From NCBI GenBank assembly GCA_902826245.1, contig CADEEA010000006.1:29340-81613 (forward strand): a DNA stretch of 52,274 bases, written 5' to 3'. Both the position numbers and the translations under genes were made by a program. This document shows, one piece after another, positions 1 through 8,940 of this stretch. The stretch comes from an uncultured Alphaproteobacteria bacterium (GTDB lineage: Bacteria > Pseudomonadota > Alphaproteobacteria > Caulobacterales > Aquidulcibacteraceae). The first letter of the stretch is position 1, and each line of letters starts with the position of its first letter. The notes beneath the pieces were generated by a model that did no database searches, was not told the origin of the DNA, and was given only the letters and a program-made list of their open reading frames with translations.

Positions 1-1032
1 TCACAACCCCCGCAGCGCCGCCAGCAGCGCCGCCATGTCCGCCGGCATTGCGCTTTCGAAGCGCAAGCTCGCGCCGCTGACCGGATGCACAAAGCCGAGC
101 ACAGCCGCGTGCAACGCCTGACGCGGAAAGTCCTCCACGACGTTTGCGACCTCCGCGGCGTGCGGCCCTTCCGCTTTGAACGCGCGCTGTTTGCCGTAGA
201 GCGGATCGCCGATCAGCGGGCAACCCAAATGCGCCATGTGCGCGCGGATCTGGTGGGTGCGGCCGGTGTGCAGGCGGCACTCCAATAAAGTGGCCGCCGC
301 GCGCCCGGCGCTGGCGCCGGCTTGCTGGCCGAAGCCCTCAATGGTCCAATAATCGCTGATGGCGGTTTTGCCGGCGCTTGTCTCAGCATTGCGTGCCACC
401 ACGTATTTGCGCCGGTCTTCGTTCGAGCGCACCAGCACGTTCTCGATGCGCGCGCTGCGCTCTTTCGGCGCCCCGCGTGTAACGGCGTAATAGACGCGCT
501 CCAAATCGTGCTTGGCGAATAGTTTCGCCAAGCCGTGATGGGCGGCATCGTGCTTGGCGACGACGACCAAGCCGGTCGTGTCCTTGTCGATACGGTGAAC
601 GATGCCGGGGCGCGCCACGCCGCCAATGCCGGACAGGCTTTCCCCGCAATGCGCCAGCAGGGCATTCACCAGCGTGCCGCGCATGGAGCCGGGCGCGGGG
701 TGCACCGCCATGCCGGCCGCTTTGTCCACCACCACCAGATGTTCGTCCTCGAACGCGATCTTGAGCGGGATAGCTTCCGGCAGCGGCGCCGCGGGTTCGG
801 GCGGGGGGAGGAAGAGTTCATAGCGCGCGCCCGCTCGCGGCTTGTCCTTCGCGTGCGTCACCGCAGCCCCGTCGACGCTGAGCTTGCCTTGACCGATCAG
901 TCCCTGGATGCGCGCGCGAGAGAGATCCGGCCACAAGCGCGCGAGCCATAGATCGACCCGCTCGCCTGCGTCAGCCGGCGCAATGGCGAGGCGGCTGACG
1001 CCCTCATCGGTTGCGGCGTGTTCTCCGTCCAT
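1..1032 (-). CDS. rluD: RluA/RluD-family large-subunit rRNA pseudouridine synthase
   Basis: Converts uridines to pseudouridine in 23S rRNA. An S4-type RNA-binding domain occupies about residues 20-70. The catalytic domain follows, with HRIDKDTTGL carrying the catalytic aspartate at about residue 149, matching the RluA-family HRLDKDTSGL. The ATG at 1032 gives 343 residues; the frame continues to a TTG at 1062, but those ten extra residues look like non-coding sequence. The stop codon is the first three bases of the window. The S4 domain favours RluD over RluA or RluC, but assignment to specific uridines is inference. Confidence 0.93.
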   Translation of the reverse strand: MDGEHAATDEGVSRLAIAPADAGERVDLWLARLWPDLSRARIQGLIGQGKLSVDGAAVTHAKDKPRAGARYELFLPPPEPAAPLPEAIPLKIAFEDEHLVVVDKAAGMAVHPAPGSMRGTLVNALLAHCGESLSGIGGVARPGIVHRIDKDTTGLVVVAKHDAAHHGLAKLFAKHDLERVYYAVTRGAPKERSARIENVLVRSNEDRRKYVVARNAETSAGKTAISDYWTIEGFGQQAGASAGRAAATLLECRLHTGRTHQIRAHMAHLGCPLIGDPLYGKQRAFKAEGPHAAEVANVVEDFPRQALHAAVLGFVHPVSGASLRFESAMPADMAALLAALRGL

Positions 1033-1090
1033 GCGGGCGGAGTGGGGCGAAACGCGCGCCAAAGCAAGCGCGCGTCCCGTTCACAGCCGA

Positions 1091-2011
1091 CTAGTTAGAG
1101 CAATTGTTGGTTCGCGAAATCCGCTCCGGCTCGGCGCACGCCACCCATTGGTTGGCGTCCTGGACGAAGGCGTCTCTCGACCAACCGCGCGTGCGCGCCA
1201 TCGCCACGAGTTCGCGCGCGCCGTCACGACTCAAACCCTGCGGCACGAGCACGATAGCGAAGTGGTCGGACTGCGCCGCCCGGAAAACCTGCACAGTCGC
1301 GCCTTCCGCACGGGCCGCCGCACTGAGCCGGCGATAATCGGACACCACACCGCGCTGGGAATCGTAGGTCGCCGGGTCGCCGACAGCGTAGGAAGCCAGC
1401 ACGGCGTAATAGCCGCCCTCGGCTGTGGTGGTCGCGCCCGGTGCGGGGGAGGTGTCCTGGGCTTCACCTTGCGCTGGCGCGCGGCGTTGCTGACGGGCGC
1501 GTTCGAGGACTTCGGGAAGTTGGATGCGCTCGGCTCGGCGGAATTCCATGTTCGTCTGCGCCGGCGCTTGCGACAGGATCGGCGGGGCCGGCGAAGGTTG
1601 CGCTGAAGCGCCGCCGCCAGCACCAAGATTGTCAAGGCTCGACGAAGCTGGCTCGACGGAGGCGATCGCTGTACCCGCGCACGCGCCGGAATCGATGGTG
1701 CCCTTAACGCCGGCCATGATGTCTTGATACTTGGACAAGAGCGCTTGAGTATTTTCGCGATCGGCGCGGTCTTCAGCGGTGAGCAGCAGACGCTTGGAAG
1801 TTTCCAATTGTTGCAATTGCTCCAGCGCGAACTGGGCCATTTCCGCGAGGTCGGCGTCGCAGGTGGTGCGCGCCGTGGCCACAGTCTCGGTGAACAGGCC
1901 GATCAAAGTGTGGCGCGCCTGCAGCCCCTCGCTGCGCTCGGACGCCAAGCCGAGCACGCCAGTAATGGCAAGGCCCACAAGGGCGATGACGACTTGTAAC
2001 AGCCGGCTCAT
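1091..2011 (-). CDS. Membrane-anchored protein with SPOR-like C-terminal domain
   Basis: 306 residues. A single hydrophobic helix lies at about residues 4-24. A helical segment follows to about 115, then a Pro/Ala/Ser-rich linker. The C-terminal part (about 200-285) begins YYAVLASYAVGD and contains VQVFRAAQSDHFAIVLV, a pattern like SPOR domains that bind denuded peptidoglycan at division sites. I would expect the C-terminus in the periplasm. The start ATG overlaps the stop of the upstream gene (ATGA), so the two are translationally coupled. The SPOR assignment rests on residue pattern alone. Confidence 0.75.
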   Translation of the reverse strand: MSRLLQVVIALVGLAITGVLGLASERSEGLQARHTLIGLFTETVATARTTCDADLAEMAQFALEQLQQLETSKRLLLTAEDRADRENTQALLSKYQDIMAGVKGTIDSGACAGTAIASVEPASSSLDNLGAGGGASAQPSPAPPILSQAPAQTNMEFRRAERIQLPEVLERARQQRRAPAQGEAQDTSPAPGATTTAEGGYYAVLASYAVGDPATYDSQRGVVSDYRRLSAAARAEGATVQVFRAAQSDHFAIVLVPQGLSRDGARELVAMARTRGWSRDAFVQDANQWVACAEPERISRTNNCSN

Positions 2012-2886
2012 GATGTAACCCTCCTAGATGTTCTCTGGAATTTGAGGATGCGATTGAAAATACGCTCGATGCGGTCTTCGGCGTCGATCTGCAGGTGCTC
2101 GCGCAGCAATGGCTCGCGGCTGTCGCCATAGAAGATGAGCGAACCGCCGCGTTGTTCGTCGGGAAGATAGAAGGAAGCTTCCTTGAACGCCGCCTGGATT
2201 TTCGCCCATTCGATAGCGTGGTTGTAGGTCTTGCTGTTGCCGAGATTGGGTGGGTCGATCAGCACGGTGCGCGTCACCAAGGCTGAGCCCAGAATGATGC
2301 CGACCTCCTGCAGCGTGCCCGCGCGCGAGGAGGGCAGCATGACGATGAGCTTTGCGTGCTTGAGCAAGAGGGCGATCGCATCCCGCCAGGCATCGTCGCC
2401 AACTTGAATGCGTCCAGCGCCGATGTGCTCAAGCGGCGCGCCAAGCGCGATAAGTGGTCCGATTGGGCGTGTTGCACGCTCAATTTGTGCTTCTAGCTCA
2501 ATGCGTTCGGCCTGCATGCCGATGCCGACGTTCGCGCCAATTACGTTGGTGGAGGCGAAGGGGCGCAGATAAAGCGAATATGGCGCGGGCTTTTCCCCGC
2601 GTTGGAGTGCGGCGAATACCGAGTTGGCGTAGAGATCGCGCGCGCGTTGCCCGTACAGCTCGGCAAGTTCGCTCAGCACTGTCAGTCCAAGTGAGGCGAT
2701 CAGCACGGCGACCATGACGATGAGAGTCCGGTTGGCGCCGATCTCAGGCAGGCCGCTCAACCAGCTGGGCACGGCGACGAAGCTGGCGCCAAGCCAAACG
2801 GCGGCGCCCGCGTAAGCGGCGATTTCCATCGCGCGCGCGGCGCCCGCCCCGCGTGTTCCTGAAACGATCTTTTTCAGAAGCGTCAT
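2008..2886 (-). CDS. Two-helix membrane protein with LRPF-type cytoplasmic domain
   Basis: 292 residues from the ATG at 2886; a GTG two codons upstream is also possible. Two hydrophobic helices lie at about 22-46 and 55-75. The long remainder contains YSLYLRPFAS, GAGRIQVGDDAWRD, and AKLIVMLPSSRAGTLQEVG. These spaced motifs (an LRPF/LRSF stretch, GA-R-V-DD-W, then A-x-IV followed by G-L-E) recur in a widespread group of uncharacterised membrane-anchored bacterial proteins. The last block has the look of a Rossmann-like or TIR-like sheet with an acidic residue. The gene overlaps the SPOR-like gene by 4 bases and probably works with it. Confidence 0.75.
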   Translation of the reverse strand: MTLLKKIVSGTRGAGAARAMEIAAYAGAAVWLGASFVAVPSWLSGLPEIGANRTLIVMVAVLIASLGLTVLSELAELYGQRARDLYANSVFAALQRGEKPAPYSLYLRPFASTNVIGANVGIGMQAERIELEAQIERATRPIGPLIALGAPLEHIGAGRIQVGDDAWRDAIALLLKHAKLIVMLPSSRAGTLQEVGIILGSALVTRTVLIDPPNLGNSKTYNHAIEWAKIQAAFKEASFYLPDEQRGGSLIFYGDSREPLLREHLQIDAEDRIERIFNRILKFQRTSRRVTS

Positions 2887-3000
2887 TCCCACACCGCCTC
2901 GCGCACTTGATTAGACCCGCGCGTGCTCTGCGTCGAGCTGAAATGAGGTTGCTTGCGCGGGTCAAGCAGCTCTGCCTTATGCTGGCGCTTGGAGAAGCAG

Positions 3001-4836
3001 ATGTCAGAGCCGAATTTGACGCGCCGCGGCGCGCTTGCGTCTTTAGCGACGGGCGCGGCGGCGGCCTGTACCCGCGATGTCGCCACACCGCCCTATGAGG
3101 GGGAGGTTGGGTTCAGGCATGGCGTAGCCTCTGGCGATCCGACACATGACAGGGTGGTTATCTGGACCAGGGCCACGCCGGTGAATGACGGGCCGGTTCC
3201 TGTACGCTGGATCGTGGCGCGCAATCGCGAACTCACCGACGTAGTGAAAACTGGAATTGTCGTCACCAATTCTGCGCGCGATTACACGGTGAAAGTCGAT
3301 GTTTTCGATCTACGCTCCGGCGCACCGTATTTCTATGGCTTCCGCGCTGGCGCCGCCGAGAGCGCGATCGGCAAAACCAGTACACTGCCGCGGGGGCGCA
3401 CCGAACGGCTTGGGTTGGCGGCGGTGTCCTGCGCTTCTTATGCGCACGGCTATTTCAACGCCTATGATGCATTGGCGAAGCGTGACGATGTCGACGTCGT
3501 AATTCACCTTGGCGATTACATCTACGAATACGGCCTCTCCGGCTATGGCGGGGAAGTAGCGGTGCAATTGGGCCGCATCCCAGCGCCCGAGGTGGAGCTG
3601 AAATCCTTAGCTGACTACCGCCAACGTCATGCGCAATACAAGTCAGACGCGCCGCTGCAAGCGGCGCACGCGGCGTTTCCTTGGATTGTGGCGTGGGATG
3701 ACCACGAAATCGCCAACGATTGTTGGTCAGGCGGCGCCGAAAACCACCAGCGGGAGGAAGGCGAGTGGGCGGTGCGCAAGCACGCTGCGCTGCAGGCCTA
3801 TTACGAATGGATGCCGATCCGCGATCCAGCGCCGGGAAAGGCGTTCGAAGCGATCAATCGCAGCTTCCAGTTTGGCGATTTGGCGACCCTGGTGATGCTC
3901 GAGACCAGGTTGTTGGCGCGCACGCAGCCCTTGGACTATGCGCGCGATCTTCCACTCCAGATGCAACGCTGGGATTTCTCAAACCTGACGACGCCTGTTG
4001 CGCTCCGGCCTGGCGAACCTGATCGCGCTGGCCAACGTCTGTTGCCGGCGATCTACGAAGAGGTCGGCGAAGAGATGCGCCCCGTGTTGGATTGGCGGCG
4101 CGCGCAGGGACTGATCGGGCGCGCGGAGGATCTGCCGACTGGTTTCAGCGTTGCGCCGGATGTCGAGCGTCTTCGCGAGATGCTTAGCGGGTCTGAATAC
4201 GCGTTGCTCGGCGCTGCACAGGAACAATGGCTTACGGAAGAGCTGGTGAACTCAAGCAAGGATGGCGTGACCTGGCGAGTGATTGGCAACCAAGTGTTAA
4301 TGGCGCCGGTAGATGCGCCCGATCTTTCGCGTACGCCTGCGCAATTGGCCGCCGCGTTGGAGGGCCTGCGGCCCGGTGTCTCGCAATTGCTGAAGCTCAC
4401 GCGTTTTGCCTTTCCCCTGAGCGTCGACGGTTGGGACGGCTATCCCGGTTCGCGCGCGCGCGCGTTTGGGGCGGTGCGTGCGGCCGGTGGCAACGCGATT
4501 GTGCTGACCGGCGATTCTCATATCGCGTGGGCGAACGAACTCAACGACGAACAAGGACGCGTCGGCGTCGAACTCGGCACAACCTCAGTCACCTCGCCAA
4601 GCGACGCGTCCTATTTCCAATCGGTTGGCATCGACTTCGCGGGTGGGGTTCGTGCGCGCAACCCCCACGTCAAGTGGATGGACGCGGCCCGCCACGGTTT
4701 TCTTGTGTTGACCTTGAGCAGGGAGCAGGCGAGTGCGGAATTCTTCGCCGTCTCCACCATCTCCGAACCCGCCTATGAAACCTCGCGGGTCGCCGCGTTC
4801 GCCATCGCTGGCGATGGCGCGCTCACGCCGCTTTGA
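3001..4836 (+). CDS. phoD: Alkaline phosphatase D (PhoD) family protein, Tat-exported
   Basis: 611 residues. The start at ATG 3001 follows GGAG by a normal spacing; the frame is open further upstream but without a better site. The N-terminus TRRGALASLATGAAAAC is a twin-arginine signal ending in a possible lipobox Cys. A PhoD N-terminal domain follows (GFRHGVASGDPTHDRVVIW), then the metallophosphatase core with LGDYIYEYG, WDDHEIAND and LTGDSHIAW as metal and phosphate ligands. PhoD enzymes hydrolyse phosphomono- or diesters outside the cytoplasm using iron and calcium. The 3' end overlaps the convergent small gene by 14 bases. Confidence 0.93.
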   Translation: MSEPNLTRRGALASLATGAAAACTRDVATPPYEGEVGFRHGVASGDPTHDRVVIWTRATPVNDGPVPVRWIVARNRELTDVVKTGIVVTNSARDYTVKVDVFDLRSGAPYFYGFRAGAAESAIGKTSTLPRGRTERLGLAAVSCASYAHGYFNAYDALAKRDDVDVVIHLGDYIYEYGLSGYGGEVAVQLGRIPAPEVELKSLADYRQRHAQYKSDAPLQAAHAAFPWIVAWDDHEIANDCWSGGAENHQREEGEWAVRKHAALQAYYEWMPIRDPAPGKAFEAINRSFQFGDLATLVMLETRLLARTQPLDYARDLPLQMQRWDFSNLTTPVALRPGEPDRAGQRLLPAIYEEVGEEMRPVLDWRRAQGLIGRAEDLPTGFSVAPDVERLREMLSGSEYALLGAAQEQWLTEELVNSSKDGVTWRVIGNQVLMAPVDAPDLSRTPAQLAAALEGLRPGVSQLLKLTRFAFPLSVDGWDGYPGSRARAFGAVRAAGGNAIVLTGDSHIAWANELNDEQGRVGVELGTTSVTSPSDASYFQSVGIDFAGGVRARNPHVKWMDAARHGFLVLTLSREQASAEFFAVSTISEPAYETSRVAAFAIAGDGALTPL

Positions 4837-5044
4837 CCTCAGGTTCGGCGATTTCGGGAACGGGCGGCTCATGCGCGCCGCTTTGCATGTGGATAGCGCG
4901 CATCAGCATCGTGTGCACGAAATGACCTGCCGCATTTGTATCGCGTCCGGAATGATGCGCGTAGGAGCGCGACGCTTCCGCCAGGGAGAGGAATTGCTCT
5001 GCGTTCATGGACCGATAATACGCCAGAATCCGCGACAATGCCAT
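4823..5044 (-). CDS. Small hypothetical protein
   Basis: 73 residues beginning MALSRILAYYRS. It is mostly helical, with several Met and His residues in the middle (HFVHTMLMRAIHMQ) and an acidic/proline tail. The ATG at 5044 is chosen because the region further upstream is rich in Arg/Cys/Ala and looks non-coding. No family recognised. It lies 37 bases downstream of the flavoenzyme gene on the same strand, so it may be co-transcribed with it, and its end overlaps phoD by 14 bases. Confidence 0.55.
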   Translation of the reverse strand: MALSRILAYYRSMNAEQFLSLAEASRSYAHHSGRDTNAAGHFVHTMLMRAIHMQSGAHEPPVPEIAEPEVKAA

Positions 5045-5081
5045 GACGTCGCCGCAACGAAAATGTGGCGGCGCTCGTTGC

Positions 5082-6182
5082 TCAAGCTTTCTCAGCGCCC
5101 AACCGATTGACGCCGCCGCCGCCGCGCATGAACGCCTGCAACTCCGGCGACGGTTTTTCACTCAGCCATTCCTCGGCGAATTGTCCGAACACCGGTGCGT
5201 ATTTGAAGCCGTGGCCCGAGCAGGGGGAAAACACCAGCACGCGCGGGTGATGCGCACTCGGCGCGATCAGGAAATTCTCGTCCGGCGTCACCGTGTAAAG
5301 GCATCGCACCATGCGCACCGGCTTGGGTTGGTGCGTCGGCAGCAAGCGGGCGGCGTGCTCGGCGAGCATCGCCTCATCCTCCCCGTCGGGGTCGCGCACA
5401 GTGTCGGGATCGGTTGCGCCGCCTATGGCGTGGAAGCCGAATTTGTACAATCCCCGCGGCGCCGGCATCCCGTAAAGGCCCGCCTCGTCGTCACAACACA
5501 CCACCGGCAGCATGCGCGGCGAATCGGAGCGGAAGTAACCCACCACGCGCCGCTTCACCGCGAGTTTGCCGGAGAATTCCGGCAGCAACTTTCCAGCCCA
5601 CGCCCCGGCTGTGACGATGATCGCATCGAATACGCGCTCTTCGCCCGCGATTCTCAGGCGCGCGCCCTCGATCGGCGCCTCGATCCGTACATTGTGGTGG
5701 AGCTTCGCCCCCCAACGCGGCGCCTGGCGCAGCAGGAAGGCGCGCACGGCGTCAGCGGCGATGACGCCGCAATCTTCCTGACGGAACACGTCCCATTCGT
5801 ACGGCATCGCCAACGCTCCGCGCGTCAGCGCATGAATGGCGTCGCCGCGCATCAGCGCTGCTGGGGTTTGGCTCATGCGTTGGCATGCAGCGACAAATGG
5901 AGAGCCCCGCGGTCCCGCCATCAGGCCCCCTGTCCACTCGATGAAGGGGCGTCCCGCGAGGCCTTCCCAAGTTCGCCACAGCGCGTTCGCGCGGCGCGCC
6001 AGGCGGACGTAGATCTCACCTTCCCCCGGCGTAAGGCGCATGATGCGGGTGTCGCCATGGGAGGAGCCTCTTTCGTGCAGCGGCTCGAATTGCTCGAAGC
6101 CCGAGACATCGTGGCCCGCGAGCGCGAGTCTCGCGCTTACGCTCAGGCCGGCGATGCCCAGTCCGACGACGGCGACTTTCAT
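5082..6182 (-). CDS. FAD-dependent oxidoreductase of the sarcosine/N-methyltryptophan oxidase family
   Basis: 366 residues from the ATG at 6182 (a GTG one codon earlier is less likely). The N-terminus VAVVGLGIAGLSVSARLA is the dinucleotide-binding fold. GSSHGDTRIMR at about 39-49 is diagnostic of the monomeric sarcosine oxidase group. RCLYTVTPDENF places a Cys at about residue 294, where this family attaches FAD covalently. The reaction would be oxidation of a secondary amine or N-methyl amino acid with release of hydrogen peroxide; the substrate cannot be read from sequence. The gene is divergent from the DUF817 gene with only 26 bases between starts. Confidence 0.9.
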   Translation of the reverse strand: MKVAVVGLGIAGLSVSARLALAGHDVSGFEQFEPLHERGSSHGDTRIMRLTPGEGEIYVRLARRANALWRTWEGLAGRPFIEWTGGLMAGPRGSPFVAACQRMSQTPAALMRGDAIHALTRGALAMPYEWDVFRQEDCGVIAADAVRAFLLRQAPRWGAKLHHNVRIEAPIEGARLRIAGEERVFDAIIVTAGAWAGKLLPEFSGKLAVKRRVVGYFRSDSPRMLPVVCCDDEAGLYGMPAPRGLYKFGFHAIGGATDPDTVRDPDGEDEAMLAEHAARLLPTHQPKPVRMVRCLYTVTPDENFLIAPSAHHPRVLVFSPCSGHGFKYAPVFGQFAEEWLSEKPSPELQAFMRGGGGVNRLGAEKA

Positions 6183-6208
6183 CACCGAACCGAGTATCCC
6201 GACTGCCC

Positions 6209-7108
6209 ATGAGTCTCAAGGACAAGATCAAGGCGCAAGTCGCGGCGTTCGATTCCTGGGCGCGGCCGTGGGCGGAGCGTTCGCGCTGGCATGGCTGGGT
6301 TTACGAGTTTCTGTTGTTTGGGCTCAAACAGGCGTGGGCATGCTTGTTCGGCGGCGCTATGCTCGCGCTGCTGCTCGCGACGCACTTGTTCTGGCCCGAT
6401 CACGCGCCGGTCGCGCGGTATGATTTTCTGGTGCTGGCGTCGGTCGCGATCCAAATTGCGTTGTTGGCGACCAAGCTCGAGCGCTGGGATGAAGCGCTGG
6501 TGATCCTCATTTTCCATGTCGTCGGCACGATCATGGAGATTTTCAAAACTGCGCAGGGTTCTTGGCTCTATCCGGAGGAGAGCCTGCTGCGCATCGGCGG
6601 CGTGCCGTTGTTTTCCGGCTTCATGTATGCGTGCATCGGCTCCTACATCGCGCGCGCCACGCGCTTGTTCGAACTGAAGTACGTCAACTACCCGCCGCTC
6701 TGGACCACCTGGGCGCTCGCCACCCTCGCTTACATCAACTTCTTCGCCCATCACTATACCATCGATATCCGCCTCGGCCTGTTTGCATTTTCAGCACTGA
6801 TTTTCGGTCGCGCCTGGTTTGTGTTCACGCCCGACCGCACGCCGCGGCGACTGCCGATGCTGGCGGGTTATCTGCTGGTGGCGCTATTCATCTGGATTGC
6901 GGAAAATCTCGGGACATTTGCCGCCGCTTGGGTCTATCCAAACCAAAGCGACGGCTGGCGGCTGGTGCCGATCGACAAACTTGGCGCCTGGTATCTGCTT
7001 ATGCTGCTGAGCTTCGTGCTGGTGAGCTTGGTGCATAAGCCGGAGGCGGCAAGAGATCAGGCCCACCTTGGCGTTGGCGCGGGCGTGCTGAAGTCCCGCC
7101 CAAATTAG
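6209..7108 (+). CDS. DUF817 family integral membrane protein
   Basis: 299 residues with about eight hydrophobic segments. After an amphipathic N-terminus come the family's conserved stretches: YEFLLFGLKQAWACLFGG, a segment ending FKTAQGSWLYPEE, FSGFMYACIGSYIARA, YINFFAHHYTIDIR and IAENLGTFAAAWVYPNQ. The function of DUF817 proteins is unknown to me; buried His, Glu and Trp residues suggest more than a structural role. The gene ends in a 4-base overlap with the convergent peptidase gene. Confidence 0.9.
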   Translation: MSLKDKIKAQVAAFDSWARPWAERSRWHGWVYEFLLFGLKQAWACLFGGAMLALLLATHLFWPDHAPVARYDFLVLASVAIQIALLATKLERWDEALVILIFHVVGTIMEIFKTAQGSWLYPEESLLRIGGVPLFSGFMYACIGSYIARATRLFELKYVNYPPLWTTWALATLAYINFFAHHYTIDIRLGLFAFSALIFGRAWFVFTPDRTPRRLPMLAGYLLVALFIWIAENLGTFAAAWVYPNQSDGWRLVPIDKLGAWYLLMLLSFVLVSLVHKPEAARDQAHLGVGAGVLKSRPN

Positions 7109-8094
7109 CGCAGCTCCATCGTTTCCGTCCGCGTTTGCAGCACGCGCCCATCGCGCAGCAATTCCGCGACGCCGCGATATCTCCCGGCCGGCCACCCCCC
7201 GGCTGGCGTGCGCCGGCCAGCGAATACCGAGGCCTGCGCCTGATCGCGTGGTTGCGTGCGTTCTCCCTCGGCGACAAGCGCGCCGTCTGGGCCGTAAAGG
7301 CGCACGCGCAACACGTCGCCATCTCGCGGGCCAGAGGCCAGCGCCCAGAACACGAGCGCCGGAGCGCTGACGGCCGCATTCGCAGGCAAATCCTCAACCC
7401 GGGCGCTGGCCGCAGGCGCAGCGCCGGTGAAGCCGAACGAGAACACGCGCGCGCCGCGATAAGTTAAGGCTTGTCGCGCGGCGGCGGACCAATGCGAGCC
7501 AGCGTCGGCGCCGCGCGGGCCGCAGCGCAAATCCGCGAGCGCGCCACCGGTCAGCGGATCGATTTTCTGCTCGTTGCGAAACAAGGTGAGGTGCAAATGC
7601 GGAAACTCGGTCTGTCCCGATAGCCCAACCAACCCCAGAACCTGCCCGGCGTTGACGCGATCGCCTCGCGCGACGCGCAAACTACCGGCGCGCATATGGC
7701 AAAGCTGCGTGATCCAGCCGCCGCCATGGTCGATGCGCACGCCGTTGCCGCACTCGCGCTCCGCCACGGCCGCTGCGCCGCGATCGAGAAAGGCGCGCTC
7801 GGGCTCACCATCACGCACGCCCAGCACCACGCCAGCCGCCGGCGCCAGTACATTGACGCCGCGCCGAGCCAACGCCGCAGGCGCCCGAAAATCGAGCCCA
7901 TCATGGCCATCGTAGGTAAGCGGTCCGCACTGCGGGTCGGCGGCGGCGCCCGTATTCGGGTTCGCATCGGCATAATTCTGGACGACGCACACTTCACCGA
8001 TGGCGCAATCGATCGGCAGTTGGAAGCTCTGCGCAATGGCCGTGCGGGGCGCGAGGCAGATCAACAGAAGTGCAGCAAGCAGGAATGTTCGCAT
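7105..8094 (-). CDS. Exported M23-family (LytM) metallopeptidase
   Basis: 329 residues from the ATG at 8094, which begins a clear signal peptide ending AIAQ. The peptidase domain shows the LytM set: GHDGLDFR (zinc His and Asp), LCHM, and HLHL near residue 190. M23 enzymes cut peptidoglycan cross-bridges, though some are inactive regulators; here the expected zinc ligands are present. A beta-rich C-terminal region (about 215-329) of unknown role follows. The frame is open upstream of the signal peptide but that part has no coding character. Confidence 0.88.
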   Translation of the reverse strand: MRTFLLAALLLICLAPRTAIAQSFQLPIDCAIGEVCVVQNYADANPNTGAAADPQCGPLTYDGHDGLDFRAPAALARRGVNVLAPAAGVVLGVRDGEPERAFLDRGAAAVAERECGNGVRIDHGGGWITQLCHMRAGSLRVARGDRVNAGQVLGLVGLSGQTEFPHLHLTLFRNEQKIDPLTGGALADLRCGPRGADAGSHWSAAARQALTYRGARVFSFGFTGAAPAASARVEDLPANAAVSAPALVFWALASGPRDGDVLRVRLYGPDGALVAEGERTQPRDQAQASVFAGRRTPAGGWPAGRYRGVAELLRDGRVLQTRTETMELR

Positions 8095-8208
8095 CACGCG
8101 ATTGTGCACGCCCTGCGCGCCGGTTTCAATCACATGCAAGTGAGCGGGGGCGCCCAGCGCTTGTGCCGTGGTCGACCGGGGATAGGGTGGTGCGAGGGGA
8201 GAAATGCT

Positions 8209-8940
8209 ATGTTGCGGACTTTCATTGTTTCGGCCCTGCTTGCGCTCGCTGCCGTCACACCTTCGCTGGCGCAGGACGAAGAAGAAGCCATCGTCGTCAC
8301 CGCAAGCCGTTACCGGGATCGTTATGAGGAGTTCGTTGTCCCGCACGTCGCGCTGACCCGGCGCGCCGATTCCGCGGCGATGAATCTTACGATCTCCTCC
8401 GACACCCGCGACGCAGCAGCGCGCCGCAATGAGCTGAGCGAAGCGCTGCGCGGGCTCGCCCGGATCGGCAATAGCGGTGTTAGCTTAGGCATCGTGCAGG
8501 AGGATGGCGACGAAGGACAGGGGCGGGTGCGGATCGTGCGCTTCAGTGTCGAAGCGGCGCTGCAATTGCTGCGGCCTGGCCCCCGCGCCGACACCTCGCA
8601 AGCGACGATCGTCCTGCGCACGCCAATCCGCGCCGAAGATACGTTGGAAAGTGTGGAAGCGCGGCTCGACGCGTTCCGACTGGGCGCGCCGCGTCCGGGC
8701 AGGGTCGAATACCTCTCCGGCGACATCGAACTGGTGCTGGTCAATCCGCCACAATATCGCGCGCCGGTGATCGCCGCCATCACCGCCGACGCCAACACGA
8801 TCACGCGCGGGCTGGGCGCAGGCTACGGAGTTCGCTTGGAGGGCCTGGAAAATCCGATCGCCTGGAAGCGTGCGGGCGACTTGGATCTGAAATTGTTCGT
8901 GCCCTACCGCATGGTGGTGCTTCCAGGTGGCTCTCAGTAA
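8209..8940 (+). CDS. Exported hypothetical protein with TonB-box-like N-terminus
   Basis: 243 residues. A signal peptide ([22 protein letters not shown]) is followed by [16 protein letters not shown], which resembles the TonB box and start of the plug of TonB-dependent receptors, but the protein is far too short to be a receptor. The remainder ([20 protein letters not shown] and later mixed alpha/beta sequence) could be a SIMPL-like fold, which I suggest only weakly. The gene is divergent from the M23 peptidase and overlaps the end of folE by 7 bases. Confidence 0.75.
   Translation: MLRTFIVSALLALAAVTPSLAQDEEEAIVVTASRYRDRYEEFVVPHVALTRRADSAAMNLTISSDTRDAAARRNELSEALRGLARIGNSGVSLGIVQEDGDEGQGRVRIVRFSVEAALQLLRPGPRADTSQATIVLRTPIRAEDTLESVEARLDAFRLGAPRPGRVEYLSGDIELVLVNPPQYRAPVIAAITADANTITRGLGAGYGVRLEGLENPIAWKRAGDLDLKLFVPYRMVVLPGGSQ

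Noticed and set aside
908..1606. 232-codon plus-strand open frame
   Set aside because: Overlaps two supported minus-strand genes and has no recognisable motif or ribosome-binding site.
5043..6212. 389-codon open frame on the plus strand
   Set aside because: Lies opposite the well-supported flavoenzyme gene; Arg/His-rich composition is typical of an antisense frame in GC-rich DNA.
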